In this document: positions 45,545-57,447 of the stretch, piece by piece | How the letters are laid out: every line of letters begins with the position of its first letter | Position numbering within the stretch: position 1 is the stretch's first letter | NCBI GenBank assembly: GCA_014621425.1 | Contig: JAANBB010000062.1 | Coordinates: forward strand, 62,001 to 126,000 | Reading direction: 5' to 3' | Length of the DNA: 64,000 nt | Origin: Cylindrodendrum hubeiense | Taxonomy: Eukaryota; Ascomycota; Sordariomycetes; Hypocreales; Nectriaceae | Notes under the pieces: generated by a model | The model's database searches: none | Seen by the model: the letters and a program-made list of their open reading frames with translations, nothing else | What the model was told of the DNA's origin: nothing | Translations under genes and position numbers: made by a program

Positions 45545-46725
45545 TCAGTTTTCAACTATTCCGGTCAGCTGTTGGTGGCGCACCAAAGCATCATCAAACG
45601 ATGGCAAGCTCTTAATGTCGCCATCTGCAATGCTCTCATATACCGCGCCGACGCTTCTGGCCAGAACAGGCAACTCTTCCTGCCACTCTTTCCAACCCCA
45701 TTGTACCGTTTCAACCTCATCGGTTGCGAAATCGTGCACTTCTATAGTCACAGGGCCTGAGTATGCACTTGCATGCAATGCTGTCCCATCCTGAGCTATC
45801 AAGCGGATCTCTCCTTTCTCGCCATTTATAGTCCAGACCAAGGCTGGATCACCTTTGAAAGGTTGACCGCGTCTGAATCGGAGGAGCACACTGGCCCCCT
45901 CTTGGCTTGTGGCGGACTCAGAGAGTGTGCCAACTGTGAACACTAGGTCGGGAACGTCGGACTTGACCGTTTCGATGACCTTGTTCGTTGCGGGGTCGCG
46001 GATTCTCACATTGGGCCTCTGTATCTGAACACGACCCTTGAAGTCGCTGAGTTCGCCCAAGACATACTGCACTTGATCAAACACTACATTTGTTAGAAAT
46101 ATCACGACAAGCATTGGGATGCGAACTCACGATGTCCAAGGCCGATTGTGACGATATTCCCGCCAATAGCCTTCTCGGTGAAGTACTTCAGCCCTAAAGG
46201 CAGCAAGTCACGGTCTATTGAGCCGCCTGCCGCATGTATTTCACTGCTCAAAACCCGGCCAATTCGGCTTTGTTGCAATAGCTCGCGAAGCTTGACCACG
46301 GGTGGAGCACTGCGACCTTGAAGACCGACAATAGTTTTGCTTCCGCTTTCTCTGGCAGATTTGGAGAGGTCTTCTGCATGAGCACTATCTTGGGCGAGAG
46401 GCCACTCCACGAATACCGTCTTTCCAGCTTTGACGCTGGGCAAGGCGGTGCCGTAATGGACGTCCACTCGAGTGCACACGACCACAAATTCAACGTCGTT
46501 GTCCTTAGCCAGTGATTCAGGGTCACCATACGCCCTGGTTTCCTTTGGCAGGTTGTAGTGCGCAATGGATTTGCGAGCAGCTTCGACGCTCGAGTTGCAA
46601 AGGGCTACAATCTCGTATCGGGATCGGCCACGGGCAGACAGCAGATACGGAAGATGTGCGTTGCTAGCCCACGAGGTTTTGGCGGATGCCGAGAGGCCGA
46701 CAATAGCGGTACGAATAGGAGCCAT
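45545..46725 (-). CDS. GAL80-like Gfo/Idh/MocA protein
   Basis: Two exons, 46725-46131 and 46083-45545, give 377 residues (47-nt intron, donor GTGAGT). The start RTAIVGLSASAKTSWAS has the glycine-poor nucleotide loop typical of yeast Gal80 relatives, and the family hallmark is EWPLA instead of EKPLA, as in Gal80. The catalytic Lys is therefore lost. GNIVTIGLGH keeps the C-terminal His motif. Yeast Gal80 binds NAD(P) and inhibits Gal4. Filamentous-fungal relatives are usually annotated as oxidoreductases with unknown substrates. A regulatory or sensing role for this copy is possible but unproven. A TATAAG element lies about 80 bases upstream on the minus strand. Confidence 0.85.
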
Positions 46726-48492
46726 CTTGAGGTGCTGGTACTTAATACAGAAAGCAAATGTTCTTGATCTGTGGTTTGTGCAATTGAGGCGGGAGTATCG
46801 GTCGCTTATAGGGTCTTGATTGAGGGGGTAGAATGATGCAATCATGGCATGGGTGATTTCTAATCAAGCATTTGTCATGCGCGCGTGGCTTCAATAACGT
46901 CAACCATCGCAATGCGACGTGGACTTGTACCCCACTTAGTAGCTCGGAAACATTGTCAGATTGCCGAATGAATTTCGCCCTTTCTGGTTCCAGACTTAAG
47001 ATCATTCTTATAGAAGAATTTCCTTTTACTTCCATAACATTTAGCTATATAATGTAAGTTTATTTTATTTGCGGGCCGATAGAAACAAAAGTTGGTACAT
47101 AGATACCATATTCCTACTTACACGAATTAAGTACAGGCTAAAATATAATAATTGTATACAAATCTTGGAATAACAAATTCTAATAAAATGAATTTTATTC
47201 AACTGCTGAAAAAAAAAGGATTCCAGTCAGTGGTTTGTGCATCACTATAACTGTTCTTGAGAAGATTCTGTGCGACTTAGATGGATAAGCTTTGGATAGT
47301 CGTAGGGAGTTATGAGTAGTAGCAGCATTAAGTGCAAACAGAAGAGATTTGGAATTTTAGAACGGTAAGATTTAGCAGCCGGCTACTGAGCTGCATTGGT
47401 GTTCCAACCGATACAAGCTCATGTGTACATAGTAGTTCAACTTATAATTTGGGCCCGTTTGAGACCGTGGATGAGCCCAATCTTCCATACACTACCCTAG
47501 ATCAAAGAGCCGGATTTTCCCCGGACTTTTTCACAAAATATTGTTAATATTGTGCTTATGCTGGAGATACTCAGAATTTTGATTATTGTTCGTCAGGGGT
47601 CAAGTGTTGGTCTGCCTTGAACCTGTGGCGTTAGATTTGCCGCATCGGCTTTCACGCAGGAACACTGAGCTGAAAGATCATGGGGCTGAGACGGCCGAAT
47701 TTAGATAGAACTAGAGATAATGAGCAGCTGAAAGAAACGAAGGATACAGTGGAAAAAGTTATGTTTTCGGACTAGGTTGCCGCTACAACTACTGTACAGG
47801 TAGGGTATTCAATAGTCTCGCTCGAAAGGAGTCTAGGTTGGCCGCTACCGATAAGCTCAAATCGTGACCGCAGGCAGAGCAGTGTCTTGACAAGGCCCTG
47901 TAGGGCTAATTCGAGTCTTGTTGTTTCTAATTCAAGATTTTTAACTTGGACGTCTACCGGGATTTGTAGACTTCGTTTTCTTGCGGTTGCGACTCTGGTT
48001 GTTGAGGTTATAGAAATAGTCGGCAATTGACACCGTTGCCAAGGCGCTAAGTCGTGTGGTTCAGCAATCTCCCCCATGAGCTAAATAGCCGCTGGTGTCC
48101 CATTACCCCTGAATTATTTGGCCCTGTTGAGATCATTCTCCACTTGGGGCGACTTTAATCGAGACTATTTGTGTTTAAATACGGCACTCCACAACAACAA
48201 GTGAAAAATGCACTGTTCTGATGGCCTCAGTGGTTGAAGGCCGCCATGGCTTTACGCTCTTTCGTATGCTAAGCCTTAGACGTTGTTTACTTAGTCCGTG
48301 TGGCTGTTGTGGGCTGTTTTCATACGAAGCGAGTCGACGATATGCCACGAGGTCTACGCCTGGGCTCAAGTTAGGGGTTGGTTCGTCTCGTCTTAAAGAC
48401 ACTGCCGCGCGCCGTTAGTTAGCCTATGATTTCGTTCTGACTCGATCGCATTATCAAGTTTCGGAAACCACTGTGTTGGCCCCGGCATCAAA
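46726..48492. other. Gene-free interval
   Basis: About 1.8 kb including an AT-rich stretch near 47040-47220. The open frames are short and unrecognisable. The right part is the presumed promoter of the secreted protein at 48493. Confidence 0.5.
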
Positions 48493-49667
48493 ATGATGAC
48501 AATCAAGTCTATTGTCGTTCTTGCTGCATTGAGCTTTACTCAGGTGAATGCTGGTCCTTGCAAAGTTTCCTCGTACGCACTCGACACGACTGGATTTAGT
48601 ACCCTCAGCGCTGCTACATCGGGCTCTGACGCAACCACCCTCACAAATTCCGAAACAGCTGGCTCGAGTACGCTCAGCAGTGCTACGTCAGACTCCGACG
48701 CAACCACCCTCACGAGTTCCGAAACGACTGGCTCCAGTACCCTCAGCTTTGCTACGTCAGACCTTGACACGACTGGTTCCAGTACGCTTCGCGTTGCTAC
48801 ATCAGGCTCCGACACAAGCACCCTCGCGAGTTCCGAAACGACTGGCCTCTCTACTGCTGAGGCTTCGCCAAGCTGTGTGGATGAGTGTGCTCGTGGGGTT
48901 GCGGGAACCAACCTGCCGCCTGCAGTGAGCGCTACTCGCCTGGCTCAGTGTTTCACCTATCTCAGGTCGACCGAGACACCAGTAGCTTCGTGAGTGCGAT
49001 GCAAAATCCTTTGCTCTTCTTTGGCTGACAGTGTATAGAACGGAATATGTCACGGAAACCGAGTACAGCACCTTCATAGAAGGGAGCACGACGACGACAG
49101 CTGTCCCTCCCGCAGGCAGCAGTCTTAAGAAGCGTGTGATACCCGTAACCACACGTTCGCTCCCTACATATGCCGGCGCATGTCCCGAAGAATCAGACTA
49201 CCGCAGCGCCTGCTTTTGCATTGGGGCATCGGTCACCACGTACATAGAAGTAGCCGACACCGTCACCTCCACTGTCATTTCTACGTCGGTTCTCACGTTG
49301 CCACTCGACAGCCCGTCACTTGTGCAAACGTCGTCCGTAGAGCTTCCCACCAACGCCGACTGGCTGTCAGACTACGCGTACTACGAAGTCGAACTGCCAA
49401 CATTCGCGGAAACCGCGGCCCCAGAGTTCACATTCGCCCCTGCTGAACCGATCGAAAAAGACTGCGTCGTAGATGCGTCCAATTCTGCTGCTGAATTCGT
49501 AAGTTGACATCGCCAGGGAAATATTTAGCTAACATGCCGTCCAGTATCTTCTTGATGGAGGCATTGGTTACTTGATCAATCGAAATGGAAAGCCTGCCCC
49601 CCCTGCGGCTCCTACCACTGAAGCCGAGGCGATTGAGAGAGGCGATTTCTCAAACTTTAGCCTCTGA
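48493..49667 (+). CDS. Secreted Ser/Thr-rich protein, N-terminal part of a likely longer gene
   Basis: Three exons (48493-48989, 49039-49498, 49545-49667) give 359 residues before a TGA. Residues 1-20 are a signal peptide ending before GPCK. Then comes a Ser/Thr-rich stretch of imperfect repeats (about 30-115, built on SGSDATTL / SETTGSSTL units), likely O-glycosylated. Next are a Cys-bearing segment (CVDECARG) and a region with GACPEESDYRSACFCIG. The end (YLLDGGIGYLINRNGKP onward) looks like the middle of a larger fungal secreted protein. The following 90 bases plus the next open stretch seem to continue the same protein in other frames. I therefore treat this as the upstream half of one broken or misread gene. 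Function is unknown; it is probably a cell-wall or secreted protein. Confidence 0.6.
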
Positions 49668-49758
49668 CTTATCGATTCGAGAAACCTTCGGATGGGCCTT
49701 CCGGGTAAGGATACCACCGATAATATGACTATCTACCAGTCCGCTGATGTTCTTCCAG

Positions 49759-51313
49759 TATTTACGACGTGGTTCTAGTCGATGGAAATACAAAACTCTA
49801 CATTGCGAAAAAGGCTGATAGTGGAGAGGTTGTGTTCACCACTCAATCCACACACGGAAGCGTCCAAAACAATCTCATCACCACAATCTTCAGTGTCTCT
49901 TGTGGTGGAGAGATGGAAATCGTCGTAGATAATACATCCTACAAGTGGCGATCCACCGACGATGGGTCAGAGCTTATCGTTGCTGATGGAACAAACCACG
50001 GGACTATTGTCCTTCTACCCAAAGATGCATTTACGCCACTTGAAACAGTGCCGGCACCGACGCCGAAGATGCGTCGAACGTACGCCGCGGAAGGTTCGGC
50101 ACCACGCTGCCCGAACCGTCCGGCAGATATCATTGCTACTCTGAAGTCCGGAGCTCGAGGAAATAACCCTAATGGCTGTGGATCGGACAACGGCATAGGA
50201 TCATACGTTCCAGACTGGAATTATGGCACATGTTGTGATGGCCATGACAACTGCTACGACGAGTGCTCAGAGACATTTGAGACTTGCAATGATGTCTTCC
50301 TCACGTGCATGAGGGGGAAATGTAATGAATTATTGGGTAGCATTTGGACGTGGTGGGTATGTATCACTCCATCATCTTTCCCGTTGGACTCTGAACTGAC
50401 CTGTGATACCTCAGCTCTGGCCGGCTTGTCGTGGCACGGCTGACTTCTATTACACCGTTGTGAGTGCGAGCCCAGGAGTTGAAGCCTTCAATACGGCGAA
50501 TCGAGAAAGATGCGAGTGTACGAAGTGTCAGAAGTCGGTGCCCCCGAAAAAGGCAGGCATTGCCCAGGGCATTTGCAGCGTCAATGGTCAACCCGCCTGT
50601 ACCATTCTTCGAGGTGACGACAACAACAACTGCGGGGGGTGCAACTACTCCTGCCCCTCCAAGACGCACTGTTCCAGCGGAAATTGTGCTTGTAGTGAAG
50701 ACCGCTGTGGGAATGTATGCCTCAGCTTCCTGACGCATCCTCGCAACTGCGGCGGATGCGGTAATGTTTGCTCGAGCGGCTATTGCTATCAAGGTACCTG
50801 CTGGGAACCACCCGCGGTTATAGAGCAATGCTACCCAACAGAAGCTGTCACCAACGGCCAATTTGCTGATCCTTATACTCCATGGACCTCAACCCGCATT
50901 TCAGGGATTGGACTTTCAACCAAGTCCCCTGGTTTAATTTCTTGGAACGTCACCCCAACGCTAAATTTAGGGCGTCTCAATTTGTCCACATCTGCCCCGG
51001 GGCCAACTACGAGATCTCGATTACTATGTCGCGTCCTGACACCTACGCTAATGTTGCTCCTTGTCCCACGAAAATAACGCTAGGTGGTAGAGTAATTGTG
51101 GAGAATATTCCAGTGGTGGATCACTTGGCCCGCTGGATCTACGTTGATCAAGCTTATGGATATGGCCCCTATCAAATTGCTGCATTCAATGTAGGCGATG
51201 CGGGCACTTCAAAAGGAGAGAACTTTGCTCTCAATGCCGAGCTTGTCATTTCTACCACATGTACTGAAACCGGCCGTGTTGGGATCAATTCAGTTAGCAT
51301 CTATGCTGTTTAA
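49759..51313 (+). CDS. Phospholipase A2-like, Cys-rich secreted protein (lacks own start)
   Basis: Coding exons 49759-50356, 50415-50923 and 50971-51313 join in phase. The last intron is 47 nt with a weak GTCCCC donor. No ATG precedes the first stretch in its frame after an upstream stop, so it must continue from the preceding gene. About 130 residues of beta-type domain come first. Then the segment GTCCDGHDNCYDEC has the Cys-Cys-x-x-His-Asp-x-Cys active-site pattern of secreted phospholipase A2, followed by more Cys. Next comes a Cys-rich module with NCGGC repeated twice. The C-terminal domain has ICPGANYEIS, like fungal carbohydrate-binding domains. If intact it would be a secreted lipase-like enzyme or effector-like protein that hydrolyses phospholipid. 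Family naming is inferred from the motif only. Confidence 0.6.
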
Positions 51314-54137
51314 TTTGTCGCACCTTGCAAGGAATTTAATCATGTACATGGTCAATAGATGATTTGGATGATATTTCAGAAGAGGTGTATGGTGCCCGAG
51401 AGTCTGTCGCATCCGTTAATAGAGATCTGAAGAAACAAGCTGGTATTCTTTAGCGAATAATGGGCCTAGGGCTCGTATTAATCCCTCAATATACTAGAAG
51501 TCTCGCATAAGTGAAGAAATTAAGTTTGAGGAGAGAGCCACCAGGCACGGAAATGTGTTTCTGCAGATCCCAAGCTCGAGGCTGCATTCAGGCGTGGCTG
51601 AAGACAGCTAGAAGTGTTGGACCTTAATGTGATAGGCCGGCGAAATGCAGGAAATATCGTCGTAACGTGGTAGAGTCAATGGATGGAACTCATGAGTGTG
51701 CAATGTGATGATGCTAAGAGGTACTCGGGGTTAACTAGCACCGGACTACTAGTTTCGTTAGTCTCTCTTGAAGTGATGGGCTGCTCTACTTATTTATTGG
51801 AAGATGGCGCGACTTTCCCTTATAAAGACAGGTATGTATTTTGTTATGACAATATTAATTCTCGCCAGCACATAATGCTTTTTATATAGATTATTCCGCT
51901 AGGAATGAAGTACCTCTCACATACTTGCGATAATCACTAGTAACATTATGTGCTGTCTGATATACATAAAAATAAAGAAACCTTCCATTATAATTAATGG
52001 TACGCCTGATGATAACATTTATTCCATTTCCATGTATTCTCATTGGATCATCGCCCAACTCTTACATGTTATCGTTGTGGGCGAGAATCACGATTGGCAA
52101 CTTCAGACAAACCTTCACTGGTATGCCGCCAAGTACTGTTCATAAATTTGGGTCATTTAGCATGTGGGCCTGGACCCTTGTCTCGGGGCATACTTCGGTC
52201 CAAGTCGTCTCATTAGTGGGGTGAATGATCGTATTCGGCGGATTCGTAATAAGGAATGTGTATCGAGGTGTTCATGTTTGCGCTAGAACGAACTCTGAGC
52301 TCTCATTTCTATTGCTTCGGGCCATGGTGGAATATGTTCCATGACGGCGACGCTGGGGAACAGAGCGCTTTTGTAAAATGAACACGTCAGAGACAACAGA
52401 AGTGATATGGTCCCTATTCGATTTTGCATTCAACAATGGAGAAGTAGAGACTCCGAAAGGGGATGAAGCCAGAGTACCCATATGTACTAGTGGGGTATTT
52501 ATGCATATTGACGTGCCGTATCTGTTGGAGGCCAGCTTAACGCGGCATTTTTTTCGATCAGAACTACAGCTGGACAATAGTTTATGCTTCTACCTAGAAT
52601 GATTAATAATTGTTAAATCGGCATTAGGTGGAGTGCAGCCGATAAGTGAACCCCGTGTCGTGAGAAAGTTCATGCAGCATCAGTCATCAAAGAAACAAAA
52701 GAAGCCACTTTATGGAAGAAACGTGCCAGTTGGGTTGGAAACATGCGACGCTTTCTTCATGTTCAAACATATATCCTTGGACAAAATCGCATGATTTCAA
52801 CGGTAACGTTTCATTCAGGCCACGCTTCGCAGACTCTGCTGCATCAAATGACCTTACTAGTCGGGTTTGATCCGTGTTCTTCCATTCATTGATCAATGTT
52901 TTTCTTACTTGTCCGGCAATGGTATAACTGGAGCCACTTGAATATGCCCAATGGGCTCCAAGCGCATGGCCCTTCCGTATAGGAATGCCCTCGGGTGGTA
53001 ATGTCCCACCCTGGTGCCCGGATCCCGGATCACCATGTGGTCAAATGTGGCGTGCAGGACGGATGCGATGAAACACTAAATCGTACGGCACAAGGATGAG
53101 AATCACATATTCTGCGGGATTTTCAAGAAGAATTCGGGAGTTGGGCTTATCTTGTTACAGAAGCGCTCCGGGTTCTCTTCGTTACAAGCCCCAGTCATAC
53201 CAAGCTGCGGACATGGGAGAAAGAAGTTGATACTTCGCTTTGATGGGCAATGGGACTAATTGGCCTATTGGCATTTCAATTGCATTCACTTGCAGCTTGA
53301 GAGAACGGTAAAATGAATCTGAGGATGCTTGAGTAATCAAATACAGGGAATTTGACCGCCACTGAAAACAGAAAAGCTACGCGGTTACGCAATGCGTGTG
53401 ATTGTGAAGATCCACCTGGGTTCCCTGCTCAAGTGGAAATAAAGGTAAGAACAAACACTTGTGTCCGTTGTTGTGGGGTGGTGGAGATATTTTATCCTGC
53501 TGCCTGCTCGGCTCGTCATAGATCACCCGGGAGTTAAACGCTGCACGAGTTAAATTCTCACTTTTTGTGGGTTCTGCGACGTCATGGACTCATTTAGCTC
53601 CTGTTGTTTTGGTGAAAGCTCACTCGCTGATCGCCATAGTTGAGCCGCGTGCGGCTGAAGACTTTGAAGAATGTCCCGAACGTCGAAGTCGAACAATTCG
53701 GAAATGGGATTCTCAATCAGACAGGTCTCAGAGTGAGGTGAATGATAGCGACCAGATCAATATTTCATTCCCCGCGAATGCATCCCGCATCTCACCCACA
53801 AACGCGGGAAATTGACGAGTTTGAGCGGTCTTGCTCCGTAATGGCGCCGCAGATCGGCCGGATAACACGGCTCGTTTGCGGCCGCGATTCTCCACAGGCG
53901 CTCCCCATGACGGCCCCGCGGAATGCCATGTCTCTCACGCTTCTGTGGAAACCGGATGATAGCTAACGTACAGTGATGTCAATGTGGGTTTGTCGCTGGA
54001 TCGCAGAGCTTTTTTGCCGCCGACGGCGTTTTCAGGAATTGTCGAGCCGTTAAATATCAACTGTTGACCCGCGAGTAAATGGAGTATTTCCTAAGAGATG
54101 GTTTGTACTGCAGATCAATTGATTCCCCTTTTCGACA
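51314..54137. other. Gene-free interval
   Basis: About 2.8 kb. Open frames of up to about 100 residues occur on both strands but show no domains, signal peptides or splice-linked partners. The right end is the presumed promoter of the MFS gene at 54138. Confidence 0.5.
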
Positions 54138-56109
54138 ATGCCGACCCATTTCTCAGAAGACCCTCCCCAGGTCATCAATCATGAAGACCTGGAAATTGCC
54201 AATGACAGGCTTGAAGGCTCCGGCAATGACTCCACCCCAGATGTAGTACATGAAGTACGCGGTGGAGGACTGGAAAAGCTCCAGAAGCTTGGGACGCACG
54301 ACAAATACGAAATCACCGAAGATGACTGCTACGAACAGCTTGGCTTCAGCTTCCCATCATGGAAGAAGTGGTATATCCTTACCGTCATCTTCTGGGTGCA
54401 GGTCTCAATGAACTTCAACACATCGCTCTACTCCAACGCCATCCCAGGCATCGCCGAAGAGTTCAGCGTCAGCGAGCAAGCAGCTCGATGCGGTGCCATG
54501 ATTTTCCTGGTCTTGTATGCCTTTGGTTGTGAGCTTTGGGCTCCCTGGTCTGAGGAGTTTGGACGATGGCCTGTCCTTCAGCTCTCTCTGTTCCTCGTCA
54601 ACATCTTCCAGCTGCCCGTGGCGCTGGCTCCCAATTTTGCCTCCGTCATGGTCGGTCGAGCTCTCGGTGGCCTGTCTTCCGCCGGTGGCTCCGTGACCCT
54701 TGGCATGATTGCAGATATGTGGGAGGCAGACAACCAACAATACGCTGTTGCGTACGTCGTCTTCTCTTCCGTTGGTGGATCCGTGCTAGGACCAATCGTC
54801 GGAGGATTCACCGAAGAATATCTTAACTGGAGGTAAGCTATTTTCTCCTACAATTTCCAGAACAAATACTAATATGATGCTAGATGGTCCATCTGGATTC
54901 AGCTCATCCTCGGAGGGTTCGTGCAAGCAGTCCACTTCTTTACTGTTCCCGAGACTCGCACTACCATTATGATGAACCGAATCGCCAAGAAGCGCAGAAC
55001 GGAGACCAATGCCAACGTCTGGGGACCTGACGAGCTTGTTCCCTTCCGGGATCGCTTCTCAGCAAAGGAAATCATTATCACATGGACGCGCCCATTCAAA
55101 ATGTTCCTCACCGAGCCCATCGTCCTCGTACTGTCGCTACTTTCCGGCTTCTCTGATGCCCTTATCTTCATGTTCATTCAGTCATTCGCCCTTGTTTACA
55201 AGCAGTGGGGCTTTTCTACCGTTCAGATTGGCTTGGCATTTATTCCGATTGGAATTGGCTATCTGTTTGCTTGGCTTATGTTTATCCCTGCCATCCGACG
55301 AAACATCAAGGAGCGCGCAGCGAAGCCGAATGATGAGCGGGCTCAGTACGAGTCACGGTTATGGTTTCTCCTGTACACAGTCCCTTGTCTACCGATCGGT
55401 CTGATTGGATTTGCCTGGACCATCCAAGGGCCCCCTATCCATTGGGTTGGTTCTATGATCTTCGCTGGTATTGTTGGTGTCGCCAACTATGCCATCTACA
55501 TGGCAACCATTGACTACATGATCTGTGCCTGTAAGTTCTTTCCTCACCACTTAATTCTCTGTACGCTTTCTGACCTCGAAATTAGATGGACCCTATTCAG
55601 CCTCAGCCACCGGTGGTAATGGATGGGCGCGAGACTTCCTAGCTGGTGTTCTGACTGTGCCTGCCTTGCCATTTTTCCAAAACATCGGGAAGGAAAGCGG
55701 TAGGAACTTGGAGTATGCGTCGACTATCCTGTTTTGTATATCCTTTGTCCTCGTCGCAGCGGTTTACGCCATCTACTTCAACGGACCCGCTCTTCGTAAG
55801 CGTTCGCCGTTCGCCCAGAAGCTCGCCGTCGCTCGAACCGAACATCAGAACGAAGGTCACCGTGGCAGCATCGCGAATGACAGAAGCGGAAGTAAGTTTT
55901 CTGTCTCCTTGAAACTTGATGCACACAATTCTAACCGGATGATAGGCTCGACTGCCACTCCTGACATGTCAGAGCGACCTGGAACCAACCGCACATACAG
56001 CCAGCAACAGCGCTTTTTCGGCGAGAGTCGTGTGACTCCTAAGGGAACTCCTCGAGGAACCCCTTCGGCGAGCCGTGCCAATAGCATAGCCAACATGTCT
56101 AGAAAATGA
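54138..56109 (+). CDS. MFS transporter, DHA1 (polyamine/multidrug) type
   Basis: Four exons (54138-54832, 54884-55530, 55586-55891, 55946-56109) give 603 residues. The last intron is 54 nt, a multiple of three and without stops, so retention would add 18 residues. After a hydrophilic N-terminus of about 75 residues, twelve helices are visible. Motif A-like LWAPWSEEFGRWPVL follows helix 2, and motif C-like GGSVLGPIVGG is in helix 5. The central loop is long. FQNIGKESGRNLEYASTIL near the end is typical of 12-TM fungal drug/polyamine exporters. The tail is Ser/Thr/Arg-rich and could be phosphorylated. It is expected in the plasma membrane. The substrate is unknown. Confidence 0.9.
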
Positions 56110-56305
56110 AGAACCCAAGGAGGGTGGAAAAGAATTGGTGGACGTGGTGGTATAGAAGATAGATCGAGCAGTATACCCCGAGCGCGGACATTTAGATTAG
56201 AGTATCAATTTACTAGTGTTAAAACGAAGTCACTATAGAACAATGATGATGCTTGTCACAAATCTGTTCCCCCTTACTTAGTCCTTTCTACTCCTATTGT
56301 CAAAG

Positions 56306-57447
56306 CTATGCGATGCTGACTTTGTCAAACTTGGCTACCACGTCGTTAACGGGTGCTTCCGACAAAAGCTTTGCAAGTCTTTCATCCAACCATCGTACAT
56401 CGTCCATATTTCCGGGCGGCCCTCCAGCCCAATGACCCCAGATTGAGGGATAGACATCAAGCTCTCCTACACCCGGGCTCATACAAGCCACTTCATATTC
56501 CGAATCCTCGGGACTATTTATCGTCAGTTTGTTTTCGAAGATATCATGAGAGATTCTTACGGGAAGTAAAGGTCGGTTTTGGATGGAAGCACCAAAGTCT
56601 TTGCCTTGACCGCTGCCATCGCCTTTTCGAAATTGCCATTGTATGGCTCTTGCTTGCTGACATCTCCGCTCTGCCATGTATGAAGCATGACAAGTAAATT
56701 CTCGGGGTCTTTCTTGAGAGCCCAGCCCTCCCAGAAAGTCACCATAAAGTCTTCCAGATCCTTGGCACCATAGAACTTCTTGTGTAGCTCTTCTCGGTAA
56801 AACGCCTGTGAGAAGCCCCAGCCAGCGTAGCCGCGGCCGAAAGCCTTCAAACCGATCTCTTTCTCGCTGTCAGACCAAGTTCGGTTCTCTTTACCAGCGG
56901 TTTCGACGCGTCCCCCGGAACTCCCAGCCGAGGCAACGCCTTTCGCAGCAAGCAGCGCAGATTTGACGCCTTCGAGGAACACTTGGTTGTGGAGGGAAGT
57001 CCGAGCAGAGCCACAGAAAGGAACGCAGATATCTATGAAATCCGGATACTGTGTCGCCCATTGGAATGACTGACCGGCCCCCATTGACCACCCAGTAACG
57101 GCCCGTAGATGTTTCACTCCAAGTTCATCGAGTAGCAGGCGTTGAGCCCTCACATTGTCGAAAAATGTGACATCAGGGAACGGGCTAATATCCGAGTTGG
57201 AAGGGCTGATGGACTGGCTGTTTCCAAACAGCGCCGGGATAATTATGAAGTAATTCTTGGGGTTCAACGCCTTGTCTTCTCCGACGAGCCATTCATTGTC
57301 GGATATGGTGCCGGAGTACCATGAAGGGTACAGGATTGCCGGGAGCGATGATTCGCCAAAGGTTTTGTAGGCGATCCAGGCCGCAGGAAGCTTCCCGCCG
57401 CCTTGCAGATCGAAATCTCCGAGGACAAACTTCTTGACTCCGTCCAT
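56306..57447 (-). CDS. Alpha/beta hydrolase, homoserine O-acetyltransferase-like family
   Basis: Two exons, 57447-56561 and 56513-56306, give 364 residues. The nucleophile elbow is GWSMG with Ser121. Asp292 in SKTDLYF and His323 in WGHWAGG complete the catalytic triad. The N-terminal NYFIIIPALFGNSQS is typical of the MetX-like group. True homoserine acetyltransferases carry a conserved L-x-G-G-S-M-G nucleophile region; here it is TGWSMGAGQSFQWA, closer to the fungal members of uncertain substrate. A role as hydrolase or acyltransferase in secondary or amino-acid metabolism is possible. It is divergent from formamidase over about 870 bp, which may mean co-regulation. Confidence 0.85.

Noticed and set aside
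55892..55945. 54 in-frame bases in the MFS gene taken as coding
   Set aside because: They begin GTAAGT and end TGATAG with a CTAAC branch site, so they are most likely an intron although retention would keep the frame.
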